From Mayamaea pseudoterrestris (taxonomy: Eukaryota > Bacillariophyta > Bacillariophyceae > Sellaphorales > Sellaphoraceae), in assembly GCA_027923505.1 (NCBI GenBank), contig BROI01000015.1, forward strand, positions 682,001 to 746,000: 64,000 nucleotides of DNA, in the 5' to 3' direction. Numbering within the stretch: the stretch's first letter is position 1; the number at the start of each line of letters is the position of its first letter. The position numbers and the translations under genes are program-made. Positions 53,459-63,787 of this stretch are shown piece by piece. The notes below the pieces were generated by a model. It was not told the DNA's origin, did no database searches, and worked only from the letters and a program-made list of their open reading frames with translations.

Positions 53459-54387
53459 GTGCGGCGCCGAAGAATCATCTTTCCCGCTATCGAGCGCTTC
53501 ACCAGCATCTTCTCCAAGAAAAGAGATAACGAGCGCTTCGTCTGCTCGTCTCGCGATGCTTCCAAGTAAAAGAGTTTGCCGTCGGGGTCACATTCAAAGT
53601 TGATTCCACGCTCCCTTCCCTTCGGTGTTGTCCAGGCAACTCGAATTTGCTCCTTGCTAACCGACTTGACGAAGCATCCTTTATCCAAGAGCTTGCTCAA
53701 ACTGATAATATTGCGAGGAAACTGCGCCATGATCGGTACCTCCGTCAAGACGAAACGAGTACCATCCTTCGTCACAAGCGGCAAGTCTCCCATCTGAGTT
53801 GCCACGCAGCGAGTTCCATCGGCAATGATCAAGGTACGGTTGCAAGCTCTCAAGTTCACCATCGCATCAGCGCAATGGACTCCGTGCGTTCCGCTGCCCG
53901 AGTCCAGCATGTACTTGTTGTCGTAAGCGTCGTCGCGATCCGAGACTGCAAAAACCAAGTGCTTCTCCTCTTTGTCGACCTGCGATCCATTGGTAAGTGA
54001 ATTGTTGTTATCGATGCTCTCGTTCGGGCGCAACAAGTCAGGCATCTCACTCGAATCATCGCTGTCATATCCACTCAGATTGCGAGGATTCAAACTCGGA
54101 ATTGATGATCCGCTTTCAGTGCTTTCGTCGTCCCAATTCGTGTCGCACGGGACCGAATCGCCATCTTCGCTATCATTGAAGAAAGACCAGTCATCATCGT
54201 CTTCCTCAATCTCCATGGTCGAGCGCTGGTTGCAAATCCATTCAAGCGCGCCCATTGGCTCTCCATACGGGGCTGACGTCAGGTGCACCTCCGTCGGCAA
54301 CTCACACGACTCCTCTGACGTCACTGGCACCTCCATTGACTGCTCCTTCATGACGGCCATCAACCAAGGATCCTCGTCCTCCGAGTC
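53395..54387 (-). pseudogene. Copia protease region
   Basis: This continues in the same frame as gag directly after the TAA at 54388-54390 (DSEDEDPWLMAVMKEQ). An acidic Asp/Ser-rich linker leads to the aspartic-protease motif YMLDSGSGTHGVH, where the active site reads DSGSG in place of the usual DSGA or DTGA. NIISLSKLLDKGCFV follows, typical of copia proteases. From about 53,530 onward the frame is wrong and reads a shadow of integrase, so a one-base indel lies there. A stop readthrough as in some retroviruses is possible but equally the TAA may be a mutation. Confidence 0.8.
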
Positions 54388-55401
54388 TTACGCATTAGAG
54401 CGACTGCCTTGACTGCTGTTGCTCTTCTTCTTCGGGCACTTGCTAGCGTAATGACCCTTCTCACCGCAAACGAAACAGGTAACTGTCTTCTTCTTGTCGC
54501 CGTTTCCTTTGCCGCCGCCGCCATTGTTCTTCGCGTTGCCGCCCTTCTCACCCTTGTCATCCTTCTTCTTGTCAGGACAATCGCGCTTGACATGACCAAA
54601 CTTGTTACACTTGAAGCAGCGTTTCAATGGTGGCTTGCCAGGCCAAGTAGCTAACGCCAAGTCGTCGCCTTTCTTGCCTCCCTTGCCGCCTGGGTTTCCG
54701 CTCACTTTCCACTCCTCGACAATCAACTCCTTAAAGTCCTTCAAGGTAAACGTTTCCTTCATAACGTTGCCACGATGAGCCGAGCAGAAAGGCGCCCAAG
54801 CTGTCGAGCGCTGGAGACACTGGAAGATGGTCGACTTCTTCTGGTTTTCATCGTTCATGTACTTGGGATCGACGTCACCCAAGCGAGTGTTGGCAAGCTC
54901 AAGATCCGCCAACCAATCATGCGCCATTGTATAATTCCCCGGGACACAGTCAGAGTACTCTTTCTGGAGCTGCGGGAGATCTGATATCATGTTGCCAGCC
55001 TTGAACTCTTCCTTCAGGAGCTCCCACATGGCAAACGCGGTAGGCTGCGCGCTAACTCGACGCATCAGGGCATGATTCTCAATGCTATTGACGATAGCAG
55101 CTTGAGCTTTGGCGTTCATATCATGGAGACGCAACTCTTGGGTAGTCGCTTCGCGAGTGGTTTTCGTCCCAGTGCTTCTCCCGTTCGAATCCTTCTCCTC
55201 CTCCTCAACTTCCATCATGAGGAACTCCTCAGGACTCAACAACTTGTGCTTTGCCAACTTAGACAAGTCCTTGTTCACCGCACCGAGCGCTCCCAACCCT
55301 TCAATCAACGCGAGGATCTGCGGCTTCCAGTCCTTCCGCGTCTCCTTCAACCCGTTCCACGGGACTTTGCGTAGGTTCTTGGCTTCCATGGTGCTTGGCA
55401 T
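54388..55401 (-). CDS. Copia Gag with two zinc knuckles
   Basis: 337 aa, ATG at 55401. It packages the element's RNA into virus-like particles. The helical Gag core contains WKPQILALIEGLGALGAV, AMWELLKEEFKAGNM and TMAHDWLADLELANTRLG. Two CCHC knuckles lie near the C-terminus: CFKCNKFGHVKRDC and CFVCGEKGHYASKC, separated by a Lys/Gly-rich stretch. A Ser/Asn tail ends at TAA. Intact frame with the expected length. Confidence 0.9.
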   Translation of the reverse strand: MPSTMEAKNLRKVPWNGLKETRKDWKPQILALIEGLGALGAVNKDLSKLAKHKLLSPEEFLMMEVEEEEKDSNGRSTGTKTTREATTQELRLHDMNAKAQAAIVNSIENHALMRRVSAQPTAFAMWELLKEEFKAGNMISDLPQLQKEYSDCVPGNYTMAHDWLADLELANTRLGDVDPKYMNDENQKKSTIFQCLQRSTAWAPFCSAHRGNVMKETFTLKDFKELIVEEWKVSGNPGGKGGKKGDDLALATWPGKPPLKRCFKCNKFGHVKRDCPDKKKDDKGEKGGNAKNNGGGGKGNGDKKKTVTCFVCGEKGHYASKCPKKKSNSSQGSRSNA

Positions 55402-55623
55402 CTTGTCTTGAATCCTTTCTAAGTCGAACGTTTTAAAACGTGTTAGAAAGTACGGTGTACAATACCAAATAAAGACTCTGCAATTGCTAACGATACTCGA
55501 TATTATGACCTTATTCTGTTGCAAACTACAATCGCTCCTCTCGCATCTTCAAGAGGTATCCTCTTCTGCAACTTGCCTCAAGTTGCGCTCAATATAGAGC
55601 ATAAAGTAGCCATTAAGGCTGAC

Positions 55624-55812
55624 GTTTGCACTTAACCACGTAAGCTTGCAGACTGACGCAAGCTCTTCTTGCAATTCAAGTTGAATCGCACCTTGTTGCT
55701 TTCTTTTAACCGTTTTGGCTTCTTGCGGGTTACCTCAGTCCACTCATCGTTAGCTAACTCATCCTCATCCTTAAGTCGGTCCGAGCACCGTGAAGACTCG
55801 CTATTCACAACA
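55624..55812 (-). repeat. Copia 5' LTR or LTR part
   Basis: Partner of 50202-50390. It abuts the duplicated segment at 55813 exactly. The stretch between it and the gag ATG (55402-55623) may include the rest of the LTR, since CTAACA at about 55445 would make a TG...CA type end; no clear primer-binding site was recognised. Confidence 0.85.
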
Positions 55813-56002
55813 GAAGTCAATGCTAGTCAGTGCATGCAAAACATGTCGGATGCAATCTTCCGCTACCTTTCAAACAGTTCACTGCATTCCCAAAGACAAT
55901 CTCTCCGACACCATGGTCAATGTACTACTCCATCAAGGAAAGCTATTAGGAGGTAAACCGGCGCCTCTGGAAGGTGAGTAAGGCTGCCTCGTCAAGGTTG
56001 AA

Positions 56003-56683
56003 CTATGTCTCAATGGCTTGGTTTTCCTGCTCAAATGACCAGCAAATGCAATCAAGAATGCAGAGTTGCTGCAAGGGAGGTAACATCTTGTTTTGTTCTT
56101 GAATACAGTATGGATGAGCCAAAAAGTCTGGAGACAAGACATAAAAATCAGTCGGCGAAGCAACACCCCAAGCATTCATTCCTTCCTGGATCAAGCCATT
56201 ACAGAGCACTCCGTTCATGAGATTTGTCATGGCGGCGGCTTGTAGCTCCACTTCTTGGTCACCAATCCCATCAGTGACCAATGAAATGGTTGGCGCCGGC
56301 AAATCTAAATTTGAGCGATGAATGTCAGCAGTCACCGATGCAAGAGCAGTCTGCTCCCCAGGGTCGACGTTGACAGACAAAGTAGAAGGATTCTGATTGA
56401 GTGTTTCCAGCAAACCCAAGCTACCGCTAGCAGCAGCAACAGCAGCAGCAGCCACCAATGCAAAAGTAGTCTGCTCCACTTTGCTAGGGTTGACGTTGCC
56501 CGACAAAGTGAAAGGATTCTGATTGAATGTTTCCGGCAAACCCAAGCTACCACTAACAGTTGCCAATGCAACAGCAGTCTGCTCCCCAGGTTCAATGTTG
56601 CCTGACAAAGTAAATTGGTTCAGATTGAGCATTTCCGGCAAACCCAACTGCTCCGCTTTGCTAGAGTCAACGTTGCCCAACAA
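56003..56683 (-). CDS. Repeat-containing ORF of the duplicated segment, copy 1
   Basis: 226 codons without an ATG at the start; the first Met is residue 18. It contains three copies of a unit like LGLPETLNQNPFTLSGNVDP ending in EQ, with Ala runs between, and then a non-repeated part (LMNGVLCNGLIQEGMNAWGV, FLAHPYCIQEQN). The upstream frame (56620-56859) carries the same unit in another phase, which indicates a frameshift. It may be the 3' part of the larger ORF next to it. Family unknown. Confidence 0.45.
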   Translation of the reverse strand: MLGNVDSSKAEQLGLPEMLNLNQFTLSGNIEPGEQTAVALATVSGSLGLPETFNQNPFTLSGNVNPSKVEQTTFALVAAAAVAAASGSLGLLETLNQNPSTLSVNVDPGEQTALASVTADIHRSNLDLPAPTISLVTDGIGDQEVELQAAAMTNLMNGVLCNGLIQEGMNAWGVASPTDFYVLSPDFLAHPYCIQEQNKMLPPLQQLCILDCICWSFEQENQAIET

Positions 56684-56868
56684 AGCAAAGGATTCTGATT
56701 GAGCGTTTCCGGCAAACCCAAGCTACCAATAGCAGTAGCCAATGCAAAAGCAATCTGCTCCGCTTCGATAAGGCCAAAGCTGCACGACAAAGGGAAAGAA
56801 TTCTGATTGCGCATTTCCAACAATGGCGGAGCCTTCTGCTTGAAACAAATGCCTAGCACTCTGAGTCG

Positions 56869-57843
56869 TCAAAATGGTTGCGTTGAAAGCACTTCCAATT
56901 CACCATTTTCACGGTGCGCATACAAGGCCTGCTGTGTTTTGCACCAGCATTGGAGAAACGATCCATTGACTAGCTCAAATGCCAAGGTTACAGTGTTTTG
57001 ATGCTCTTTTGGCTGCTGGTACATGTTGCTCCATGAATCATTGGCTTCGGTTTCTGCCCCCTCGTTAAAATTTCCTTGGCACTGCCTTTTTTGGGCATGC
57101 AAAGCTTTCTGCACGTTCTCCCCTTGTGTCTGGTGCGTCTCGATGCTACGTTTGCGAACGTCCATTGCCGGCTCAAGTGCAGCCATCTCACGTCGGTGTG
57201 CAGCATTACGCACTCCATCTCCATCATAATTTCCATGAACTGTGGCAGCCACATGGGCAACAACTGGGGCCATAAAAGGAGCAGCACTGGGAGCCAGAAG
57301 AGAAGCAGCAGCTGCAGCTCCACCAAAAGCAAAAAGTCCAGCCACAACAACTAAATCCGCGTCTTTAGCAGCAGCTCGCTGAGTCGGAGCTGCAACAGGA
57401 GCCGGAGTGGCAGCCATAGGAGCATACACTTCTAGATCCAACATGTGACATTCAAATTTGCCATCCCAAGCATTTGGAATCTGCGTATATAAGTCATGGC
57501 AGCTATTGTTGTTGGAGTCGCTTAATTCTTCCTTTACGTCATCGTTGGAGTCATTATTGTCATCTTCCTGCCGCATATCGTGGACACGCAAGGGATCGTT
57601 CCAGTTCCAAGCAATTTGAATGCCAAGACCATTCAACTTGTCCAAGACACTCTCCTCGAAAGTCTTGGCAATCTTTATGATACGCAACCATTCAAGCCAG
57701 AGCGCCAAGGCATTCCATCCCTTGTTAAATGATACGTTGCAATGCCCATCTCGGCAAAATAGGCGAGTAGCTGCTTGTGCATGACCTCCTGGTGTTTGAA
57801 GTCTTTCTAGCACTAGCCACTGGAAGTGAAAACAGATCTGCAT
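56869..57843 (-). CDS. Hypothetical protein of the duplicated segment, copy 1
   Basis: 324 aa from the ATG at 57843. The N-terminus is Cys/His/Trp-rich (ICFHFQWLV, LFCRDGHCNVSFNKGWNAL), followed by an amphipathic part (EWLRIIKIAKTFEESVLDKL), an acidic Asn/Asp stretch (EDDNNDSNDDVKEELSDSNN), an Ala-rich hydrophobic region (LFAFGGAAAAASLLAPSAAP) and a basic Gln-rich helix. No domain is recognised. Conservation of the frame in copy 2 up to one indel suggests that it was coding when duplicated. It could belong to an unrecognised mobile element. Confidence 0.5.
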   Translation of the reverse strand: MQICFHFQWLVLERLQTPGGHAQAATRLFCRDGHCNVSFNKGWNALALWLEWLRIIKIAKTFEESVLDKLNGLGIQIAWNWNDPLRVHDMRQEDDNNDSNDDVKEELSDSNNNSCHDLYTQIPNAWDGKFECHMLDLEVYAPMAATPAPVAAPTQRAAAKDADLVVVAGLFAFGGAAAAASLLAPSAAPFMAPVVAHVAATVHGNYDGDGVRNAAHRREMAALEPAMDVRKRSIETHQTQGENVQKALHAQKRQCQGNFNEGAETEANDSWSNMYQQPKEHQNTVTLAFELVNGSFLQCWCKTQQALYAHRENGELEVLSTQPF

Positions 57844-58375
57844 CAATCATTGTTTTGAGTCACTCGCGACTCAAATTGCCGACGCAAAATAGAGAGCACT
57901 GTCGTATTTGCCAACAATTCAGCTTGTGGTTCAGTCCAGTCACTTTGTTTTCACGCTGAGCAATTGTAAGCAAACTCAGCGAATACTTCCGTTTGCGTCA
58001 GCTGTGATGAGATACATGATCAGGGTCATCAATGTTGTCTTGCTTCTTGGACTTTGTCTTCTTGTTTGCTGTCGCATTTGGTGCATTGCGTGTGACTTTG
58101 TGGGTGTTCTTGCAATCGCGGTCCACTCAAAATTTTCTGCGCCACCAACGCAGGGGAGCCAGCCGACAATGCTTTCGTGCCAGACTCCTTTCGCGTGGCT
58201 TGTCTACCGAGCATACGTTACAGACAGATGATTGTAATTTGCAAATTGTAGCATATCAAGCTGCTGCACTTGTGGCAGTGAAGGGTAAAAGAAGCTCAAT
58301 GAGCCAGTCATGGGTGATTTAAAGCAAAAATGATTGAACCTAATTTGGATTAATAAATGTTGCTTTCATTTGAAG

Positions 58376-59081
58376 CTATCCGGCATCCGATCCATTCTCT
58401 TCTGTAGTGCTCTCATTGTTGTATTCATTGTCTGATCCATCCCCATCAGCACTTTTGCTTTTGTCATGGTCTTCTTGCTCACCAGTCGCGGAGCAAAAAC
58501 ACTTCCACCAATTTCTCACGTGTAAATCCAACTTGATGATGTTTGCAAATGAATGCAGCTGCGGACTGGTCTATAAACTTTACTTCATTTGACGCCGTAG
58601 CCGCGCCAGGTGCCTTCTTCGTGCCGCTTGATGTCGTTCCCCTCGTTGCAGTCTTGTGCTTGCCTGCTTTCTTTTTGCCTGGCAATGTCGCTGCTGGAGC
58701 CGCTACATATGACTTATGTTTCTTCTTTTGAACAGGCTGGTTGGCAGCCAAACGCTTCTGTTTTGTACTGCTTGGCGTAGGCACAATTGGCCTTGCAAGG
58801 ACAAATGTGTATGGATACTGAATTGTAGCTCATCCATTCTTCACTGCAACAGTCTCATCAAGAGTCATTGATTCTTTCAGTTCCTCTGCAGTCAGCTTGA
58901 CCCAGATGTCACCCATCTTACTTCTCCCGTCAGTCATCCCTTTAGTCACCAAAACATATGCATGATGAGTTTCTGGTGATGGGCCAATATGTTCCTCTAC
59001 TCCAGAAGGCAAGTCTTCTATTGCACATGCTTGTATACTTGCATCAGTCATCTCATTGCAAACAATTTTTGGCCAAGTCAT
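58376..59081 (-). pseudogene. Broken gene spanning the end of the duplication, copy 1
   Basis: One frame runs from 59081 (EEHIGPSPETHHAYVLVTKG, MGDIWVKLTAEELKESM) through a TGA at 58830-58832 into a Lys/Ala-rich basic region (KKKHKSYVAAPAATLPGKKK) and a conserved-looking end (FICKHHQVGFTREKLVEVFL). An extra G at 58490/58491 then breaks the frame. Copy 2 lacks that G and reads on through an acidic tail to a TAG. There is no Met after the TGA, so the second half cannot start alone. Function unknown. Confidence 0.55.
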
Positions 59082-59568
59082 TTGCTGTCATGATTGCATA
59101 TTCGGCTTCGATCCATTGGAGCAGTTCGGCACCAGATTGATTTTCAAATCCAAATCGGCGGTCGCGGCAACGTTCAATGTAGATTGGTTCAATCCACGCA
59201 ATGATCCCTTGCTTGACACTTTTGAGGACTTCTTGATGAAGCGTATAACGAGCATGCGCTGCTTTCCAAGTGTTGGTAGCGTTGGTGATAGCCTGGTTGG
59301 TAGCGTTATTGGCAATGACAGGGCCATCACCAGGATTGGGTGGAACTTCGTAAGCCTCAGTACCTGGAAGGGCAAGATATTCGGCGGGTGGTAGAAAGGA
59401 GCCAAGATGACCATGGTTGCCTCCGCCAGCAGTAGTAGTGACAGTCATGAGGTTGGCATGGATCTTGGTGCAAAGGTTGGCACACGACCTGAAGTTGGGC
59501 CGGCCATTGATGGGTGTAAAACTATTGTGCGGCATTTGCTCGAGGAGGGAAAGGACGTTAGAGGACAT
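59053..59568 (-). pseudogene. Copia Gag-like N-terminal fragment
   Basis: 171 aa from the ATG at 59568. The sequence has the hallmarks of a Gag type common in diatom and other stramenopile copia elements: TPINGRPNFRSCANLCTKIH, GGGNHGHLGSFLPPAEYLAL, a Pro-Gly segment, Ala/Asn-Thr repeats, and IEPIYIERCRDRRFGFENQS. It stops at TANDLAKNCLQ, about one third of the way through a typical Gag, and is then overlapped by another frame. No protease, integrase or RT follows, so it is a truncated remnant. Confidence 0.72.
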
Positions 59569-60057
59569 GATGGTAGACTCGTCAAACGAAAAGGTGGCGA
59601 GAGGGACAACAGCTCAAACGGTGATGGCATAGGCATGAAGCGTGCTGCAAGGCACTGAGACAGTTTGGTAGACTGAAGGCTTGCTGCAAGGGCAAATGGG
59701 AGAGTTTTTGACTAGCTCTGCTAAGAGGCTGGCTAGCAAATACGTGCTATAACTGATGAGCTAGTCAAATCAATGAGAAGGACCGTAAGGGTCGACTACA
59801 CTTGACCTTCCCTCCAGCTCATGGTGGCAGGAGGGAGGCTCGGATGGAAGCCCAAGATACCCATGATGGGGAATGGCGATTCCTAAGTGGGTAGCTGGCC
59901 AGGCTCACTAGCGGGAGCGGCTGGCGTGGGATCAATCCCTTTTGGCGGTGCTCCCGGGGGACGGGTCAGGTTGGTGGAATGTGCAGGAGCAGGGCGACGG
60001 AACAACACTTTCGATCCTGCATTTCGAATCCTCCCTGCTACGCTTTCTCTCAACCGC
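59569..60057. other. Non-coding stretch upstream of a doubtful ORF
   Basis: About 490 nt. The plus-strand frame of the next ORF is open back to 59887 without an ATG. Otherwise nothing was recognised. Confidence 0.3.
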
Positions 60058-60576
60058 ATGCTTCAGGAAACTGGTTTGGTTGACCATATCGTTGATGGAT
60101 TCTATATGGGCACTTTAGCAAAAGATGCTGCAAGACGAGTCGCAATCATCATGGAAGAGCTCTCCCAGGCCGCCGGACCGGTAAATGATCGCCTGGATGG
60201 TCTCATTCAAGAAATGTTCCAACTTGCGCACTACTACATCACTTGTAAATCCTTTGCCTTTCCCTTCATGTCTTATGTCATTTTTCATTGGCGTTCAATT
60301 AATTGGGCCATTGGTGAGAAAATACTTGCTACCACAATGGACCTCTTTATTCAAGCGGTGAATCTACATGGCCTTGAGAGTTTCGATTATTTCCTATATT
60401 TCCTGTTCATAAATCTGGTTGATGGAGCTGTTGTTTTGTTATTAATACCTGAAGTCCAAGATTTTAGCCCTTTCCAGGTTGGAAACTGGAATGCTTACTT
60501 TGCGGAACATCTGATTGATGCAACTGGAGGGATTGATGAGCTACTCTGCTCGGCCAGTGCAATGGAAATGGAGTGA
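60058..60576 (+). CDS. Hypothetical protein, weakly supported
   Basis: 172 aa from the first ATG (60058). It contains helical stretches (AKDAARRVAIIMEELSQAAG, NDRLDGLIQEMFQLAHYYI) and a hydrophobic part with many aromatic residues (FDYFLYFLFINLVDGAVVLL). No family is recognised. It sits between repeats among mobile DNA, so it may be a mobile-element fragment. Confidence 0.35.
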   Translation: MLQETGLVDHIVDGFYMGTLAKDAARRVAIIMEELSQAAGPVNDRLDGLIQEMFQLAHYYITCKSFAFPFMSYVIFHWRSINWAIGEKILATTMDLFIQAVNLHGLESFDYFLYFLFINLVDGAVVLLLIPEVQDFSPFQVGNWNAYFAEHLIDATGGIDELLCSASAMEME

Positions 60577-61247
60577 GAGGTATCACCACGGGACCTTATT
60601 TGATTTCTGCTAGTTGTTCTTATTACTCATTTGCGATGGACACCTTGTCATGACAAGCAGCAGCATGAATGACTGCGTGCGCTCATCGCTGCTTTAGTTT
60701 GGGTCAACCTGCCAAAAAATGGAAATGATGCAGCAAACGCGGATAGTGAGAATGGGATGAGTTGGACATGATCAGTTGGATTTACGCATTTGTTGATGAA
60801 GCAAATAAAAATTGATACAGTAGATTGCTTGTAAAATTACACTCTACCGTAGGTGAATTCGCATCGCGCTACAGATTGCACAAGTTAGTGTGAAGCTCAG
60901 GAGGCACGCGTACCAATGACATTCACATCCAACCTTCAATATCTGATATAAGGGAACTGTCACTAAGCCTGTGCTTGTCATGCTTTTATAAAGCAGACTG
61001 GCGCTCTAAAAGGTAACTGATAGTTGCAATGCTTCAACATTATCGATCCAGAGAATGCTTTAACAAAGCCCGTCTATCGTCGCTTTCACCAATCCGTCTA
61101 CCTAGCCATTACTCTACACGAAAAGGTGTGTTTATCCCAAGTGCTTGCATGGAATCACATTCGGCTGCACCTTGCCAATGACAACTCCATGACACAGACA
61201 AAACATGTAGATGACAAAGAGGTTCAATAGATTCAATTAGGAATAGT
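60577..61247. other. Intergenic, no supported gene
   Basis: 671 nt, A/T-rich. A 69-codon plus-strand frame ending at 61230 has no support. It ends where the second duplicated copy begins. Confidence 0.35.
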
Positions 61248-61437
61248 GAAGTCAATGCTAATCAGTGCATGCAAAACATGTCGGATGCAATCTTCCGCTA
61301 CCTTTCAAACAGTTCACTGCATTCCCAAAGACAATCTCTCCGACACCATGGTCAATGTACTACTCCATCAAGGAAAGCTATTAGGAGGTAAACCGGCGCC
61401 TCTGGAAGGTGAGTAAGGCTGCCTCGTCAAGGTTGAA

Positions 61438-62118
61438 CTATGTCTCAATGGCTTGGTTTTCCTGCTCAAATGACCAGCAAATGCAATCATGAATGCAGAG
61501 TTGCTGCAAGGGAGGTAATGTCTTGTTTTGTTCTTGAATACAGTATGGATGAGCCAAAAAGTCTGGAGACAAGAAATAAAAATCAGTCGGCGAAGCAACA
61601 CCCCAAGCATTCATTGCTTCCTGGATCAAGCCATTACAGAGCACTCCGTTCATGAGATTTGTCATGGCGGCGGCTTGTAGCTCCACTTCTTGGTCACCAA
61701 TCCCATCAGTGACCAATGAAATGGTTGGCGCCGGCAAATCTAAATTTGAGCGATGATTGTCAGCAGTCACCGATGCAAGAGCAGTCTGCTCCCCAGGGTC
61801 GACGTTGACAGACAAAGTAGAAGGATTCTGATTGAGTGTTTCCAGCAAACCCAAGCTACCGCTAGCAGCAGCAACAGCAGCAGCAGCTGCCAATGCAAAA
61901 GTAGTCTGCTCCGCTTTGCTAGGGTTGCCGTTGCCCAACAAAGTGAAAGGATTCTGATTGAATGTTTCCGGCAAACCCAAGCTACCACTAACAGTTGCCG
62001 ATGCAACAGCAGTCTGCTCCCCAGGTTCAATGTTGCCTGACAAAGTAAATTGGTTCTGATTGAGCATTTCCGGCAAACCCAACTGCTCCGCTTTGCTAGA
62101 GTCAACGTTGCCCAACAA
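61438..62118 (-). CDS. Repeat-containing ORF of the duplicated segment, copy 2
   Basis: 226 codons, same length as copy 1 (56003-56683) with about ten amino-acid differences, for example N/Q in the first repeat and SG/LG in the second. No ATG at the start. The upstream frame-shifted repeat unit is shared with copy 1, so that break predates the duplication. Confidence 0.45.
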   Translation of the reverse strand: MLGNVDSSKAEQLGLPEMLNQNQFTLSGNIEPGEQTAVASATVSGSLGLPETFNQNPFTLLGNGNPSKAEQTTFALAAAAAVAAASGSLGLLETLNQNPSTLSVNVDPGEQTALASVTADNHRSNLDLPAPTISLVTDGIGDQEVELQAAAMTNLMNGVLCNGLIQEAMNAWGVASPTDFYFLSPDFLAHPYCIQEQNKTLPPLQQLCIHDCICWSFEQENQAIET

Positions 62119-62409
62119 AGCAAAGGATTCTGATTGAGCGTTTCCGGCAAACCCAACCTACCAATAGCAGTAGCCAATGCAAAAGCAATCTGCTCCGCTT
62201 CGCTAGGGCCAAAGCTGCACGACAAAGGGAAAGAATTCTGATTGCGCATTTCCAACAATGGCGGAGCCTTCTGCTTGAAACAAATGCCTAGCACTCTGAG
62301 TCGTCAAAATGGTTGCGTCGAAAGCACTTCCAATTCACCATTTTCACGGTGCGCATACAAGGCCTGCTGTGTTTTGCACCAGCATTGGAGAAACGATCCA
62401 TTGACTAGC

Positions 62410-63279
62410 TCAAATGCCAAGGTTACATGTGTTTTGATGCTCTTTTGGCTGCTGGTACATGTCGCTCCATGAATCATTGGCTTCGGTTTCTGCCCCCTCG
62501 TTAAAATTTCCTTGGCACTGCCTTTTTCGGGCATGCAAAGCTTTCTGCACGTTCTCCCCTTGTGTCTGGTGCGTCTCGATGCTACGTTTGCGAACGTCCA
62601 TTGCCGGCTCGAGTGCAGCCATCTCACGTCGGTGTGCAGCATTACGCACTCCATCTCCGTCATAATTTCCATGAACTGTGGCAGCCACATGGGCAACAAC
62701 TGGGGCCATAAAAGGAGCAGCACTGGGAGCCAGAAGAGAAGCAGCAGCTGCAGCTCCACCAAAAGCAAAAAGTCCAGCCACAACAACTAAATCCGCGTCG
62801 TTAGCAGCAGCTCGCTGAGTCGGAGCTGCAACAGGAGCCGGAGCGGCAGCCATAGGAGCATACACTTCTAGATCCAACATGTGACATTCAAATTTGCCAT
62901 CCCAAGCATTTGGAATCTGCGTATATAAGTCATGGCAGCTATTGTTGTTGGAGTCGCTTAATTCTTCCTTTACGTCATCGTTGGAGTCATTATTGTCATC
63001 TTCCTGCCGCATATCGTGGACACGCAAGGGATCGTTCCAGTTCCAAGCAATTTGAATGCCAAGACCATTCAACTTGTCCAAGACACTCTCCTCGAAAGTC
63101 TTGGCAATCTTTATGATACGCAACCATTCAAGCCAGAGCGCCAAGGCATTCCATCCCTTGTTAAATGATACGTTGCAATGCCCATCTCGGCAAAATAGGT
63201 GAGTAGCTGCTTGTGCATGACCTCCTGGTGTTTGAAGTCTTTCTTGAACTAGCCACTGGAAGTGAAAACAGATCTGCAT
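62410..63279 (-). CDS. Hypothetical protein of the duplicated segment, copy 2, frameshifted 3' end
   Basis: 289 aa from the ATG at 63279. It is nearly identical to copy 1 (56869-57843) until an inserted T at 62428 shifts the frame and ends the protein with CNLGI. The lost 3' part continues in the next phase down to 62304. One copy is therefore shortened by about 35 residues. Which form is ancestral is not certain; the longer one is favoured. Confidence 0.45.
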   Translation of the reverse strand: MQICFHFQWLVQERLQTPGGHAQAATHLFCRDGHCNVSFNKGWNALALWLEWLRIIKIAKTFEESVLDKLNGLGIQIAWNWNDPLRVHDMRQEDDNNDSNDDVKEELSDSNNNSCHDLYTQIPNAWDGKFECHMLDLEVYAPMAAAPAPVAAPTQRAAANDADLVVVAGLFAFGGAAAAASLLAPSAAPFMAPVVAHVAATVHGNYDGDGVRNAAHRREMAALEPAMDVRKRSIETHQTQGENVQKALHARKRQCQGNFNEGAETEANDSWSDMYQQPKEHQNTCNLGI

Positions 63280-63787
63280 CAATCATTGCTTGACGCAAAA
63301 TAGAGAGCACTGTCGTATTTGCCAACGATTCAGCTTGTGGTTCAGTCCAGTCACTTTGTTTTCACGCTGAGCAATTGTAAGCAAACTCAGCGAATACTTC
63401 CATTTGCGTCAGCTGTGATGAGATACATGAGCAGGGTCATCAATGTTGTCTTGCTTCTTGGACTTTGTCTTCTTGTTTGCTGTCGCATTTGGTGCATTGC
63501 GTGTGACTTTGTGGGTGTTCTTGCAATCGCGGTCCACTCAAAATTTTCTGCGCCACCAACGCAGGGGAGCCAGCCGACAATGCTTTCGTGCCAGACTCCT
63601 TTCGCGTGGCTTGTCTACTGAGCATACGTTACAGACAGATGATTGTAATTTGCAAATTGTAGCATATCAAGCTGCTGCACTTGTGGCAGTGAAGGGTAAA
63701 AGAAGCTCAATGAGCCAGTCATGGGTGATTTAAAGCAAAAATGATTGAACCTAATTTAGATTAATAAATGTTGCTTTCATTTGAAGC

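Larger units (their letters stand above)
50202..55812 (-). mobile_element. Ty1/copia retrotransposon, damaged
   Basis: It runs on the minus strand from a 189-bp repeat at 55624-55812 through gag, protease, integrase, reverse transcriptase and RNase H to a second copy at 50202-50390. The order PR-IN-RT-RH is that of Ty1/copia. Damage: one TAA between gag and protease (54388-54390) and one frameshift near 53,520-53,540 between protease and integrase. The two repeats differ at only about three visible positions, so insertion is recent. No matching 5-bp target duplication was found (ACTTC before, TGCTG after), which hints that the 3' end is truncated or rearranged. Confidence 0.9.
55813..58590. 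repeat. Duplicated segment, copy 1
   Basis: Matches 61248-64000 over its whole length in the same orientation, offset 5435 at the left and 5410 at the right, because copy 2 lacks about 25 nt near 57,853-57,890. Identity is high throughout, with scattered substitutions. The left edge coincides with the copia end. Confidence 0.95.

Noticed and set aside
59407-59658. Plus-strand ORF over the copia Gag remnant
   Set aside because: It is antisense to the recognisable Gag sequence and has no independent support.
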